Virus record (IMG/VR): IMGVR_UViG_3300030102_003105
Coordinates: 1 to 36,380 of that record
Source: a virus
Reading direction: 5' to 3' (one strand)
DNA length: 36,380 nucleotides
Both the position numbers and the translations under genes were made by a program. The notes under the pieces are model-generated. The model searched no databases and was not told where the DNA came from. It was given only the letters and a program-made list of their open reading frames with translations. The stretch's first letter is position 1; each line of letters opens with the position of its first letter. Shown piece after piece: positions 5,520 to 14,863 of this stretch.

Positions 5520-5707
5520 ATATGGAAAACGATATATCCAAACTAAAGAAAGAAGTAGAAGATATAAAGAACGTATTGCAAGAAATTTTAAATGAGGTAA
5601 AGAAAGATGAAAAGAAAAAAACCAACGTCAAAAGAAGTTCAGACAGTAATAGAAAATCTAATTCTACAGGTGATGAATCTGGAGGAAAAGATACTAAGTC
5701 TAAGTAA
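5504..5707 (+). CDS. Small coiled-coil protein overlapping the next gene (67 aa)
   Basis: The ATG at 5504 has AAAGGAG at 5492-5498 and lies in the 3' end of the HNH gene. Residues 7-40 form a charged heptad-patterned helix (DISKLKKEVEDIKNVLQEIL), a likely coiled coil. The remainder is a Lys/Ser/Asn-rich disordered tail. The last about 100 bases (5607-5707) are also coding in another frame for the next protein, so the disordered tail may exist only because the neighbour's sequence is under selection. Function is unknown. The real end could be tested by conservation. Confidence 0.55.
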   Translation: MGRAIDMENDISKLKKEVEDIKNVLQEILNEVKKDEKKKTNVKRSSDSNRKSNSTGDESGGKDTKSK

Positions 5708-5828
5708 AGGTTTTATAGAATATATAGAATATAAAAAAGATTCTAAAAAATTTGACAAATATTTACAAAGAAAGGAGGATGAACTTGATAGACAAAAAGA
5801 TTCTAGAAAAAATACTAACAGAAAATAG
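5607..5828 (+). CDS. Small coiled-coil phage protein starting KPTSKE (73 aa)
   Basis: The ATG at 5607 is preceded by GAGG (5594-5597) and AAAG. After a basic start (MKRKKPTSKEV), the protein is one long helix with hydrophobic heptads (VIENLILQVMNLEEKIL), then YIEYKKDSKKFDKYLQRK and a charged tail. It reads like a genuine globular-helical product, more so than the overlapping tail of the previous gene, and has the general look of short coiled-coil proteins common in marine phages. It overlaps the next gene by about 45-50 bases. Function is unknown. Confidence 0.6.
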   Translation: MKRKKPTSKEVQTVIENLILQVMNLEEKILSLSKGFIEYIEYKKDSKKFDKYLQRKEDELDRQKDSRKNTNRK

Positions 5829-5961
5829 TTGGGGTTTATATCTAAAAGGTAGACCACTAGAAGAAATAAACACAAATGTTGGTGTGATATATAAGATATG
5901 TGAAGTATCAATTGAAAAACTAGTAGAAGGATATAATAGTTATTTAGAAAAAGAAGAATAA
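5785..5961 (+). CDS. Small helical hypothetical protein (58 aa)
   Basis: A very strong Shine-Dalgarno AAAGGAGG (5771-5778) touches ATG 5779 with no spacer, but lies six bases from the in-frame TTG 5785, so the TTG is preferred. The two choices differ by two residues. The protein is helical (KKILEKILTENSWGLYLKG, then EVSIEKLVEGYNSYLEKEE), with a possible short HTH-like turn around NTNVGVIYKICEVS. It is too divergent for a family call. It sits 13 bases upstream of the helicase gene and probably shares its mRNA. Confidence 0.6.
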   Translation: MIDKKILEKILTENSWGLYLKGRPLEEINTNVGVIYKICEVSIEKLVEGYNSYLEKEE

Positions 5962-5974
5962 AAAAGGAGATAAA

Positions 5975-7321
5975 ATGCAAGAGATAGCTGATGTTGCCAC
6001 AGAGGATGTGGTATTAGGGAGTGTTATCTTATACCCAAAAGAATACAGTAGAATAGCGCCATATGTACCAGATAGAAGAGTTTTTACTCAGATAAAGGCT
6101 AAAAACTTATGGGACAAACTAACTGATATGGTGAAAGAGAACAAAACTATAGATTTGCCGATACTTTGTTCATCTCTTACAAGAGAGGATAATTTAAACG
6201 GTATAACTACAGGATATTTAGTAGATATAACAACTGACACAGGCAGTTCTGGTATGATAGAGGCTTATGCTCAGATAATTTATGAGAAATATCTACTGAG
6301 AAAAATTGTACAGGAGACAGAAAGTATCAGACAAAACGCACTACACAAAGGTAGCGATGTTTATACTTTGATTAATCAGGCACATTCTCTTATGGGAGAA
6401 CTTATAAGAGTAAAGCCAGGTGAAAAATTTACTATTGATAAGGCTATGTCAGAGACCTTGAACACTATGCAAGAAGGTAACAAGAAGATGATTAAGACAG
6501 GCTTTAAAGAGATAGATGGACTTGCAGGAGGGCTAACAAGAGGTGAGATAAGTATAGTTGGCGGTAGACCGGGGCATGGTAAAACAACTTTTCTTGTCAA
6601 CCTCTTAGCCTCCCTGATAAAAGGCGGTTATAAAGTCGCTATGTTTAACAGGGAGCTGCCTAACAGTGAGGTTATAAAAAAATTAATATGCATAGAGAAT
6701 CCAAGATTAAACTATAGAGATGTTAGGAAAGGTATTGTTGATAAAACAAACGTAGGATTTATCAATGAACTTAAAAAAGCATCTAGGAAAATAGCTGATA
6801 TATATGGGGCAGACAATTTTATTATGTTTGATAGTATCAGAGATTTAACAAAAACTGCATCAGAGGTTAAAAAATTTGAACCAGATGTTATTATAGATGA
6901 TTACATACAACTTGTAACGCCAGCGGGAAGAGAAACTGAAAGAAGATTACAACTTGAACGTATCTGTAATGAGTATAAGTGGTTAGCAAAAGAATCAAAC
7001 TGTGCAGTAATATTAGCATCACAACTTAACAGGTCATTAGAGTCTAGAAATAAAGAAGCTAAAAGGCCACAACTATCTGATTTAGCAGAATCGGGAGCTA
7101 TAGAACAAGTAGCAGAGAATGTATTTTTTGTATACTATTCTTATAAAGTAGACCCGTCAATGCACTCAAAGAATGAGATAAGATTAATCGCAAGTAAAGT
7201 AAGATATGGAGAGTCATCTGAACTTACACTTCACTACAATGGTGATATATGTACAATTTATGATAACTGGTCCATACCACATGCAAAGGAACTAGATGAA
7301 ACAAAAGAATTACCATTCTAA
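5975..7321 (+). CDS. dnaB: DnaB-type replicative helicase (448 aa)
   Basis: This is a hexameric 5'-3' helicase at the phage replication fork. The N-terminal helical domain (about residues 1-140, beginning EDVVLGSVILYP) is followed by a linker and the RecA-like core: TGFKEIDGLAGGLTRGE, Walker A GRPGHGKTT (197-205), Walker B VIIDDY (305-310), the sensor stretch ILASQLNR (346-353) and LSDLAESGAIEQVAENV (367-383). The length of 448 is normal for DnaB. The start ATG 5975 has AAAAGGAG upstream. It overlaps the resolvase gene by 26 bases. The C-terminal end KELPF resembles the SSB tip. No primase fusion or intein is seen. Confidence 0.95.
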   Translation: MQEIADVATEDVVLGSVILYPKEYSRIAPYVPDRRVFTQIKAKNLWDKLTDMVKENKTIDLPILCSSLTREDNLNGITTGYLVDITTDTGSSGMIEAYAQIIYEKYLLRKIVQETESIRQNALHKGSDVYTLINQAHSLMGELIRVKPGEKFTIDKAMSETLNTMQEGNKKMIKTGFKEIDGLAGGLTRGEISIVGGRPGHGKTTFLVNLLASLIKGGYKVAMFNRELPNSEVIKKLICIENPRLNYRDVRKGIVDKTNVGFINELKKASRKIADIYGADNFIMFDSIRDLTKTASEVKKFEPDVIIDDYIQLVTPAGRETERRLQLERICNEYKWLAKESNCAVILASQLNRSLESRNKEAKRPQLSDLAESGAIEQVAENVFFVYYSYKVDPSMHSKNEIRLIASKVRYGESSELTLHYNGDICTIYDNWSIPHAKELDETKELPF

Positions 7322-7793
7322 AGCATTTATAGGTATAGACCCAGGAAAATCTGGAGGAATATGCTGTATTCAGGATAACAGATTATGGTCCTCTAAATGT
7401 CCAGATTCTGTACAAGGTATGTCAGAGCTGTTTCAGCGCATGCTAAAAGATATTAATACTCAGGACATAACATTGTGTATAGAAAAAGTATGGGCTATGC
7501 CACATGATGGTAAAAGTTCGATATTTAGTTTCGGTCAGAATTATGGCCAATGGGAGGGAGTTATAGCATCTTCCAACATAGTCCCTATATATGTAACTCC
7601 TTCCCTTTGGATGAAACATTTTGAAATACCAAAAGGATTAGATAAAAAAGATAGAAAGAACTTAATAAAACAAATGGCACAAGAATTTATTAACTCAAAT
7701 AACTATATGTCATATCAATGGAGAGGAGTCGCTACACTAGCAACAGCAGATGCTATTATGTTGGCGAAGTATGCAATTGATAAAACTGACTGA
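7296..7793 (+). CDS. ruvC: RuvC-like Holliday junction resolvase (165 aa)
   Basis: This is an RNase H-fold endonuclease expected to cut four-way junctions or branched replication intermediates before packaging. The acidic active site is visible: D15 in FIGIDPGKSGG, E63 in LCIEKVWAMP, and D152 in TADAIMLAKYA near the C terminus. SFGQNYGQWEG (78-88) is typical of phage and bacterial RuvC. The length of 165 is standard. The ATG at 7296 lies inside the helicase 3' end with AAAGGA at 7285-7290, so translation is coupled to the helicase. It completes the nuclease, annealing and resolution set. Confidence 0.88.
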   Translation: MKQKNYHSKAFIGIDPGKSGGICCIQDNRLWSSKCPDSVQGMSELFQRMLKDINTQDITLCIEKVWAMPHDGKSSIFSFGQNYGQWEGVIASSNIVPIYVTPSLWMKHFEIPKGLDKKDRKNLIKQMAQEFINSNNYMSYQWRGVATLATADAIMLAKYAIDKTD

Positions 7794-7851
7794 TATACAT
7801 GAAGTTTTTGGTAGCCTAAGTTTAATAACTAACAATGGGAGGAAAATACCT

Positions 7852-8244
7852 TTGGAATACGAAGAAATGAAAAAGTTTGACATAGACCTTGAGTTTGGTA
7901 AAATGGGCGAGGACTTTGTCAGAGACCTACAAAATGGAAACAACATGATAGAGGTTAAAACAGAGAGAGATATATGGAAGACTACAGGTAATATAGCTAT
8001 AGAGATAAGATGTAGTGGCAAACCTAGTGGTATATCTACTACAGGTTCTAACATATGGATTCACTTACTGTCTGATAATGGTAAGATTGTAGGCGGATAT
8101 ATATTCAGTGTTGACTATTTGAAGCAGAAAATAATAGACCTTAAAAAAGAAGGTAAACTAAAGATGACTATGGGCGGAGACTTTAATGCCAGTCAAATGG
8201 TGTTAATACCTAGAGAAGAGTTGTTTAAAGATTATAGAACATAG
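7852..8244 (+). CDS. PD-(D/E)XK-like nuclease family protein (130 aa, start uncertain)
   Basis: The core reads FGKMGEDFVRDL, then MIEVKTERDIW (E34-x-K36, numbered from TTG 7852), then a strand GNIAIEIRCSGKPSG and TGSNIWIHLL. That is the order of a small restriction-endonuclease-like fold, with E20 and E34/K36 as likely catalytic residues. TTG 7852 has GGGAGG nine bases upstream. ATG 7771 would add 27 residues overlapping the resolvase, and ATG 7867 would shorten the protein. The end of the gene overlaps the convergent late gene by 20 bases. It may process DNA branches or degrade host DNA; the specific role is inferred. Confidence 0.6.
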   Translation: MEYEEMKKFDIDLEFGKMGEDFVRDLQNGNNMIEVKTERDIWKTTGNIAIEIRCSGKPSGISTTGSNIWIHLLSDNGKIVGGYIFSVDYLKQKIIDLKKEGKLKMTMGGDFNASQMVLIPREELFKDYRT

Positions 8245-11200
8245 AATATTTTCTAAAATTATCACCGCCTGTAGCTGATGTTACAAGCTTTCTTTTTCTA
8301 TAGAAAAATTCATCTTTTGCTTTTTTATATTTAGCTCTAAGCTTATCATCTTTTAAATACTTCATAAACTCTCTGTCTGGGATTATACCTCTTTTTTCAT
8401 CATATCCTTCAGAAACTCTTGCTACAGAATATTGATTCAAGTGCGCATCCAAAGCTCTTTGGGCTTGTTTATGAATTTGGTGAGGAGATAGTCCCTGACC
8501 GTTATCTCTAAAGTCCTTCATAAAAGTTGTAGCAATGTAATTGTATGCAGACCAGTATGCTCTGTTAAAATCTTTTTGATTTCCATTATAAAACGCATTT
8601 CTTAAAGACCTGTAAAAAGGTGTTCTATCTGTTTGGCCATATGCCATTGGGTTATCTTTGTAACCATTTTCTGATTTCCATCTTCTTGCATAAGTTCCAA
8701 ACTCTTTGGCTGTTTTGTAAAGCTTGTCTTGTTTCCAGCTTAATCCAAAAGGTTCTTGAAAATTTTTACGGTACTGTGCATATAGCACGACAGTTTCATT
8801 CATATAATCATCAAGAGCTTGACCAACAGTTTTTCTTTTTTCAGTAAAGCCTAAAGCTGGCAAAAATGTGTGAGCGAATAAAGAACCAGCTGATATTAAG
8901 TTGCCCATAACAGCGCTGCCATACAAAGGATTAAAAGAACTAGCCATCATTTGGTCGTTATAATTTAAAACGCTAAATTTATCTTTCTTTGAAAATAAAC
9001 TTGCCCCGTATGGATTAAAAACAAAATCTGTTCCTAACTGCAAAAACTCAGACCTGAATAGATAAGAAGTCATTTGAGTTATTTTATCTTCATTTTCTAA
9101 TGGGTTTTTTGTATCAAATAAAGTGTCATACATAGCCCATAAAGCATAACCAGACATTAAACTTCCAACTGTTGCTCTAGCTAAAGGAGCAATATTACCT
9201 TTTTCTACAATTGGTTTTAATGTATTTTGATACATATCAAAACTTGTAGAGTATGCCATACGATAAAACAGTGACATAGGCTTCACATATTTGTTGTTCA
9301 TCCAAGCAGGCAATAGTTGCGGACCTGTACCACCTGATGTAGATACATGTGAGTAGTGAGATATTTTAGCTCTTATATAATCCATCTTACCAGTAGTTTC
9401 TATGTCTGCTAATCCATCTTGTATTTTACGGTAATTTTTTTTGTCTAACAAAAACTGCACTTCATCATCAGATAGTTTAAAAGTGTTTTTCCAAAATCTT
9501 TCTATTTGATTTTTAGGAGTTGTTGGTAAATAATTTTTAACACCATGAACCTTATCTAGTTGCAACTCAAACGTCATAAGCCCTGCTTGTACCTGAGCTA
9601 CCCTACCTATACCTTCTGTTCTGGTCATCAAATTAAAATCAAATAATTTTTCCATACTAAATTCACCAAGATTAAACGGTAACTTAACAGCTTTATCTTG
9701 TAGAGCTAGTGTTTTAGTTTGGTAGGTTGTAAAACCTTCTCTTCTAGCTTCATCCATTAATTGACCATAATTACCAAATAGTCTTACAAAACTTCTCATT
9801 GTATTAATAGCACCAAATGTACCTAAACTTCTTGGAATGGTAATTAATAAGTTTTTTACTCCTGATGTTGGAGATGATAACCCAGCCGCAGCTGATAAAG
9901 TAGAGGCTGTTGATAAAAAGTTTGTTACAGAATTAGATTGGTTATCAAGACCAAGCCCTAGTAATTCATTTATGTGTTTAGCTGCATATTGAGCTTCAGG
10001 GCTGCCGCTGGCCAGAGCAGGTTGTAAATCAGCTTTAGTGTTTGAGCTTAACTTATATTGTGTGCCAAACTTTGTAAATTCTGGGAAAAATTTTGTTGTA
10101 GCAATAAATTTAGAGCTAACTGTAGAATATCTATCCATAACACTAGCATAATCTTTAACATAAGTTCTTACCATTTTTTTTCTGTTAGTAATAGGCGTTG
10201 TAACTTCTATCTCATAAGGTAAAAGTATACCTCTTTCCTTAAAATGTTGATTAACAACTCTTGCAGGATTATATGTCATAATATTGTAAGCTTCTTCTTT
10301 TATACTATTTAAAAGATTTGTATCGTTTAAGTTTTTTTCATACTCAGCTTGCCATTTGTTAGGGTTTTCTTGTTTTTTAAATTTTTCAGAAGCTAATTCT
10401 TTTGACCTACTTTTTAATCTTTTATTAGCTATATCTACAATAATTTTGCTTTGTTCAGCATTTTTTGCAAGTTCTTGCAAGACTTCTCTACTTACTGCTC
10501 TAGTCATATAATTTTTAATATATTTTTCATCATACTCTTTTAGCCACTCTTCGTATTGAAATTTAGTAGATTTTGCTTTTACTTCTTGTTTAACTCTGTT
10601 CCAGTAAAAATCAGTCATCTGCTTATGATAATCTCTAGCAACAATATGTCTTTGTGTAAAATCATCTAGACTATCAAAACCTTCATCGTTCATATTCCAT
10701 AATTTTTTTGTTTTAGGATTAATTAAGTCAAACGCTTCAATAGCTTTTCTTTCATCAACAGTTAAAGGTCTTCCTGGTTGTGTACGCATTTCAGGTTCTA
10801 AAAGCTCCATATTATCTATATCTTTACCTAATACCTTTTTAACTTGTATAATAGTATCATCTGCAAAAGCTTTATCCTTTGTATATACTACGTCATAGTC
10901 TAGTAAATTGTTGGCTAATTTTTGTGATTTTTTACCACCTTTAGAAAGCACATAATAAACAGGCGCATAAAGCTTTCTCCAACGAAACCTGTCTATACCC
11001 TTTATTTCTTGAGCTAATTCTCTAAAACTTGGGCTATCAAAATTAGCATTTTCTGCAACCTTGTAACCTTCATAAAATTGTTTTACTAAGTCTATAGTGG
11101 CTTGTCCTGATATATTATTAATCTCACCACCTTCTACACCTATCTTTTTTAATAGCTCTACAGATTCAGAAGCAGGTATTTGTTTCTTTTTTCTTAACTC

Positions 11201-11272
11201 TTCTAAGTCAAACTTTGCAACGTAAAGTTCATCATCGTCTAACATATTTAAATTCAAACATGCTTTTGCCAT
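8225..11272 (-). CDS. Large internal virion/ejection protein candidate (1015 aa)
   Basis: This is the last gene of the late block. ATG 11272 shares a base with the preceding stop (TAATG) and has GGAG eight bases upstream; a GTG three codons earlier is less likely. The protein is mostly helical and charged in the first 440 residues. Hydrophobic glycine/alanine-rich segments follow at about 448-490 (STASTLSAAAGLSSPTSGVK), 694-719 and 782-808, with a basic C terminus. Large size, amphipathic membrane-active segments and position after the tail genes match the internal proteins that podoviruses eject to form a DNA conduit. No lysozyme or polymerase motif is visible. Confidence 0.55.
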   Translation of the reverse strand: MAKACLNLNMLDDDELYVAKFDLEELRKKKQIPASESVELLKKIGVEGGEINNISGQATIDLVKQFYEGYKVAENANFDSPSFRELAQEIKGIDRFRWRKLYAPVYYVLSKGGKKSQKLANNLLDYDVVYTKDKAFADDTIIQVKKVLGKDIDNMELLEPEMRTQPGRPLTVDERKAIEAFDLINPKTKKLWNMNDEGFDSLDDFTQRHIVARDYHKQMTDFYWNRVKQEVKAKSTKFQYEEWLKEYDEKYIKNYMTRAVSREVLQELAKNAEQSKIIVDIANKRLKSRSKELASEKFKKQENPNKWQAEYEKNLNDTNLLNSIKEEAYNIMTYNPARVVNQHFKERGILLPYEIEVTTPITNRKKMVRTYVKDYASVMDRYSTVSSKFIATTKFFPEFTKFGTQYKLSSNTKADLQPALASGSPEAQYAAKHINELLGLGLDNQSNSVTNFLSTASTLSAAAGLSSPTSGVKNLLITIPRSLGTFGAINTMRSFVRLFGNYGQLMDEARREGFTTYQTKTLALQDKAVKLPFNLGEFSMEKLFDFNLMTRTEGIGRVAQVQAGLMTFELQLDKVHGVKNYLPTTPKNQIERFWKNTFKLSDDEVQFLLDKKNYRKIQDGLADIETTGKMDYIRAKISHYSHVSTSGGTGPQLLPAWMNNKYVKPMSLFYRMAYSTSFDMYQNTLKPIVEKGNIAPLARATVGSLMSGYALWAMYDTLFDTKNPLENEDKITQMTSYLFRSEFLQLGTDFVFNPYGASLFSKKDKFSVLNYNDQMMASSFNPLYGSAVMGNLISAGSLFAHTFLPALGFTEKRKTVGQALDDYMNETVVLYAQYRKNFQEPFGLSWKQDKLYKTAKEFGTYARRWKSENGYKDNPMAYGQTDRTPFYRSLRNAFYNGNQKDFNRAYWSAYNYIATTFMKDFRDNGQGLSPHQIHKQAQRALDAHLNQYSVARVSEGYDEKRGIIPDREFMKYLKDDKLRAKYKKAKDEFFYRKRKLVTSATGGDNFRKYSMFYNL

Positions 11273-14200
11273 TACCTGCACTCCATATCATTTAATATTC
11301 TAGTTAAAATTGCCTCATCAACCATATCATCTTCTAAGCTTATTTTTTTCATTTTCTTTATATCTGCGTCAGTCATACCATATGTTTTTAATATAGACTT
11401 TAATTGTTTTTCATATTTTGCATCACCTAAAGCCATTCTAGAAAAATCTCCAAACCTTCCACCTGTCATAACTAATCTAGCCTTTACTTTTAAAGTGTTT
11501 AAATTGTCAGTAGAATTTTTAGTAAGAGAGTTTTTTCTTAGCCTATCTCTTGATTGGTACTCAATATTTATCTCTTCAAGTTTTACATCTTTAAGTGGGT
11601 TATCTAGTGTTGCTCCAAGATTTAATTTAGTTATTAGGCTTTTTAAAGCATCAGGCTGTAACGCTTTAACTTTACCACTAACAGGAATGTCGACCCTTCC
11701 TTTTTTAGCAAACAGCTCACCTATTCTTGCATTTGTTTCTAAATGTATTTTAAATGCACCTTCTAAAACATCTTTGTGTATTTTGTAAGAAACTTCAGAA
11801 ATATCTTTAGATAAGTCCCCTTTGTTTGTAAAATTAATAAAACCATCTTTGTCTGCAGCAGTCTTAATTTTTTCTATATTTTCAAAACCTTTTTTAAGAG
11901 TATAAATTGTTGGGACATTATCTTCTTCTAGTGCTTTAGGTTCTAAAAAATATTTTTTTAACTGTCCTGGTTTTTTGTCTGCTAATTGCTTTAACTGACT
12001 CGATGTTCTTTTGTCAAATACAAGTCCAAAATATTCTTTAGCTAGTTTTTTATACTTTATTTCAGTTGACTTTATCATACCGCCACTTTTGTCTTTTCTT
12101 AAATCAACCATGTAAGCTTTTGCTTCTTTAGTAGTTAGTTGAGTTCCATCATGACCAAGCCCAAATATTTCAACAATATTAGCCTCTTTAGATGCAACCC
12201 CATATTTTTCATTAACATAAGTAAAAAAACCTTTTCTAAAAGCTTTACCGTCAATACCAAAAAGACCTTTTGCTAAATCTGTAAGAGTGTCTGATTCTAT
12301 AGCTACATTTTGGAATTTATAACCTTTTTTTACATTACCAACTTTTTGTTTTGCAAAAAATACTACTTTATTAAGTTTACCGTCTCCACCTTTTACTTGG
12401 TTTGTCTTTTTATTAATAAGTTTTTTTATTTTAGTAATAACATTACCTACAGTAGTTACAAAAGGCAAAGATTTAGGTGCGCCTGCAATTTTAGGCATTT
12501 TCATATCAATACTGTTTTTATTAATCTGATTATCTCTAAGTCCTACAGGGTCGCCAGGGTCTATAGGTCTTGGGGTTTGTTTACTAATTTCCCCTGGTTT
12601 AGCAAGCCTTTTCAGGTCAACAGATAGTAAATCTTGAGTTTTTAGGTCGCCAAATAAATCTTGAACACCAATCCTTTTTGCTTCTGTCATTTTCCCAGTT
12701 ATCTCTAGAACAAAAGACTTGTTTAAATCTCTAATTTTTAAATCAGGACGCTCTTCAGCTATAGCTTTTACAAATTCTAACATACCTGTTAAACGTGCCT
12801 TCCTTGTGTCATTTATTAGTAATGGACCTGCTTTACCAACACCACCTTTCCTAGCTCTTTTAAGTAACCATCCATCTGAAGATATAAAAGTCTTAATAAT
12901 TTGATAGTTTGCTTTGATAGATTCTTTTTGTACGTCAGACAGATTTTTATTGTCAAGCTCATTTATAATATTATCTATTTCTTTTATAGTCTTTATATTT
13001 TCATTGTAAGACTCTATTAAACGCTTATCCTTTGGGTCAACATCTTTTAAAGACTCTTCAAGTTCGCCAACAGTTTTTTGAGTTTTAACGTAAGTTGATT
13101 CTGTTGCATCTAACCTTAAAGATTCTTTTTCTGTAGGAATATTAGATAATGTTTTTTCAGTTGAATCTAAAATTCTAAGAAACTCTTGATTCAATTCGTC
13201 ACCAGACAATCCTTTTTTATTTAACTCATTTTGTATATCCATTATTGGAACATCTTTAAAAGTTCCGTCTGCAAGTTCAATAGGTATAGTATCAGGTCTA
13301 CCTGCTTTTTCTAATCTTGTTCTGATTTGTGTTATTCTTGTAGAAATATTATCTGCAATAGAACCTCTTTGTATATTTAAAGATTTTGTTGCATTTTCTA
13401 AACCTTCATCCATCCATTTTTCAAGTCTAACCACATCGTCAAACATGATTTCAGCACCTTCTAAATAATCTTTTACCTCAGCAAACATTTCCATTCTTTT
13501 TTCGTAAAACTTTAATGCTTTTTTAGGGTCATCTATATCTTCATCAGCTAACTCTTTAAATGCTTTTACTTTTTCTTGGATTTCTTTAAAACGTAATCCT
13601 GCATCAGATTCCTCAAAAGCTTTTCTTCTATCATCAATATCTGACATATTTTCAAAAGAATTTTGTGTAGCTCTTTGTTCTGCATCAGTATCAAGTTGCT
13701 CTGTTGATTTAGAATTAACGCTATTTTGTACAGCTTCTTCTTTTTCTAACTGTCTTTTTCTTACGTCATATTTTTTTCTATATTCGTCTTGAGCTTTTTC
13801 AAGAGGCTCCATAACTACTTTATTTAAACCTAAACCAGCAAGTCTTGTTGCGCCTGCAAAACCTCCCATCGTTAAAAGGCTAGCCATCATTTCTTCAGCA
13901 GATTTTATTTGACCATAAGCAACAGCAGTACCTGTTATATCACCAAGCGTTAAACCTGCAACATCTGTTGCATATTGACCATATGCTCCAGTGTATTTCA
14001 TTGTGTTTTTTAATTTTAATAATGTGCTTTGACTTGTTCCAGAAAGTTTTTTTTGCATCTCTAAACGGTCAGTAACTTTTAACATTCTAGCATGTTTAGC
14101 GGCTAAAAATGGTCTAGCAGAACCACCCATAACGCCCATAATTCCACCATGAACAACACCTGCAAAAGTTTCTTTTAGTATGTCTTGAGATGAAAGAGGG

Positions 14201-14862
14201 TCCATATCGGGATTTCTCATATGCTCTGTTCTAGCAAACATATTTGCTTTTGCCCCTTCATATGGCACGTACATCATTTCAGAGCCTATAATATTTCTTA
14301 TAGAAGATTCTACAGCAGCTCTTCCGCCAGGTGATTTTGCCAAACTAGGAGCTACTTTTAATACTTTTTTAGATAAATAATTTGTTGCAGCCTTAGCTCC
14401 ACCTGTAGATAGTGCGGCTTTAGCAAATATACCACCACCAGCAAACAATGATAAAGCATCTAATGGCATAGCAAACGACATAATTCCAGCAACAGCTTCA
14501 GCAAATATTGAAGGTTGTTCATCAAATGTAAATTTAGGTTTACCTCTTAAAACGTCACTAGCCATACCTTGTAATGAGCGACTATATGCAAGTCTTGCTA
14601 AGTAAGAACTGTCCTCATCAATACCATACACATTAAGATGGTCTAAAAAAGTGTCTTCATCAGTTTTGTCAAGATATATATCAGTAGGGTCTTCTTTGAC
14701 TTTAGGTATACTTTTATAACCTATCTCTTGCCAGTCTTGTATTGGCGCATCAGGATATTTGTTACGAGCTATACGATAAACTTCTTCATCTGTAGCAAAC
14801 CTGTATTTGTCAGGAAAAGCGTCTCTTAACTGTTTAATAGCATTTTCGGGAGATATTGCCAT
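11272..14862 (-). CDS. Giant virion protein with tyrosine-recombinase-like segment (1196 aa)
   Basis: The N terminus has a small DUF-like domain (ISPENAIKQLRDAFPDKY), then membrane-prone Gly/Ala segments (about residues 120-165, 230-250 and 300-345), and a long coiled-coil region (350-660). Residues 660-930 resemble a tyrosine recombinase: a core-binding-like helical stretch (685-740), then K873-x2-R876 (AFRKGFFTYVNEKYG), IVEIFGLGH (H904) and Y917. A second echo is LETNARIGEL (1041-1050). The order of elements is not a complete canonical integrase, so catalysis is doubtful. Neighbouring genes and size indicate an ejected internal protein. The start ATG lies one base after the upstream stop. 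Confidence 0.55.
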   Translation of the reverse strand: MAISPENAIKQLRDAFPDKYRFATDEEVYRIARNKYPDAPIQDWQEIGYKSIPKVKEDPTDIYLDKTDEDTFLDHLNVYGIDEDSSYLARLAYSRSLQGMASDVLRGKPKFTFDEQPSIFAEAVAGIMSFAMPLDALSLFAGGGIFAKAALSTGGAKAATNYLSKKVLKVAPSLAKSPGGRAAVESSIRNIIGSEMMYVPYEGAKANMFARTEHMRNPDMDPLSSQDILKETFAGVVHGGIMGVMGGSARPFLAAKHARMLKVTDRLEMQKKLSGTSQSTLLKLKNTMKYTGAYGQYATDVAGLTLGDITGTAVAYGQIKSAEEMMASLLTMGGFAGATRLAGLGLNKVVMEPLEKAQDEYRKKYDVRKRQLEKEEAVQNSVNSKSTEQLDTDAEQRATQNSFENMSDIDDRRKAFEESDAGLRFKEIQEKVKAFKELADEDIDDPKKALKFYEKRMEMFAEVKDYLEGAEIMFDDVVRLEKWMDEGLENATKSLNIQRGSIADNISTRITQIRTRLEKAGRPDTIPIELADGTFKDVPIMDIQNELNKKGLSGDELNQEFLRILDSTEKTLSNIPTEKESLRLDATESTYVKTQKTVGELEESLKDVDPKDKRLIESYNENIKTIKEIDNIINELDNKNLSDVQKESIKANYQIIKTFISSDGWLLKRARKGGVGKAGPLLINDTRKARLTGMLEFVKAIAEERPDLKIRDLNKSFVLEITGKMTEAKRIGVQDLFGDLKTQDLLSVDLKRLAKPGEISKQTPRPIDPGDPVGLRDNQINKNSIDMKMPKIAGAPKSLPFVTTVGNVITKIKKLINKKTNQVKGGDGKLNKVVFFAKQKVGNVKKGYKFQNVAIESDTLTDLAKGLFGIDGKAFRKGFFTYVNEKYGVASKEANIVEIFGLGHDGTQLTTKEAKAYMVDLRKDKSGGMIKSTEIKYKKLAKEYFGLVFDKRTSSQLKQLADKKPGQLKKYFLEPKALEEDNVPTIYTLKKGFENIEKIKTAADKDGFINFTNKGDLSKDISEVSYKIHKDVLEGAFKIHLETNARIGELFAKKGRVDIPVSGKVKALQPDALKSLITKLNLGATLDNPLKDVKLEEINIEYQSRDRLRKNSLTKNSTDNLNTLKVKARLVMTGGRFGDFSRMALGDAKYEKQLKSILKTYGMTDADIKKMKKISLEDDMVDEAILTRILNDMECR

Positions 14863-14863
14863 A

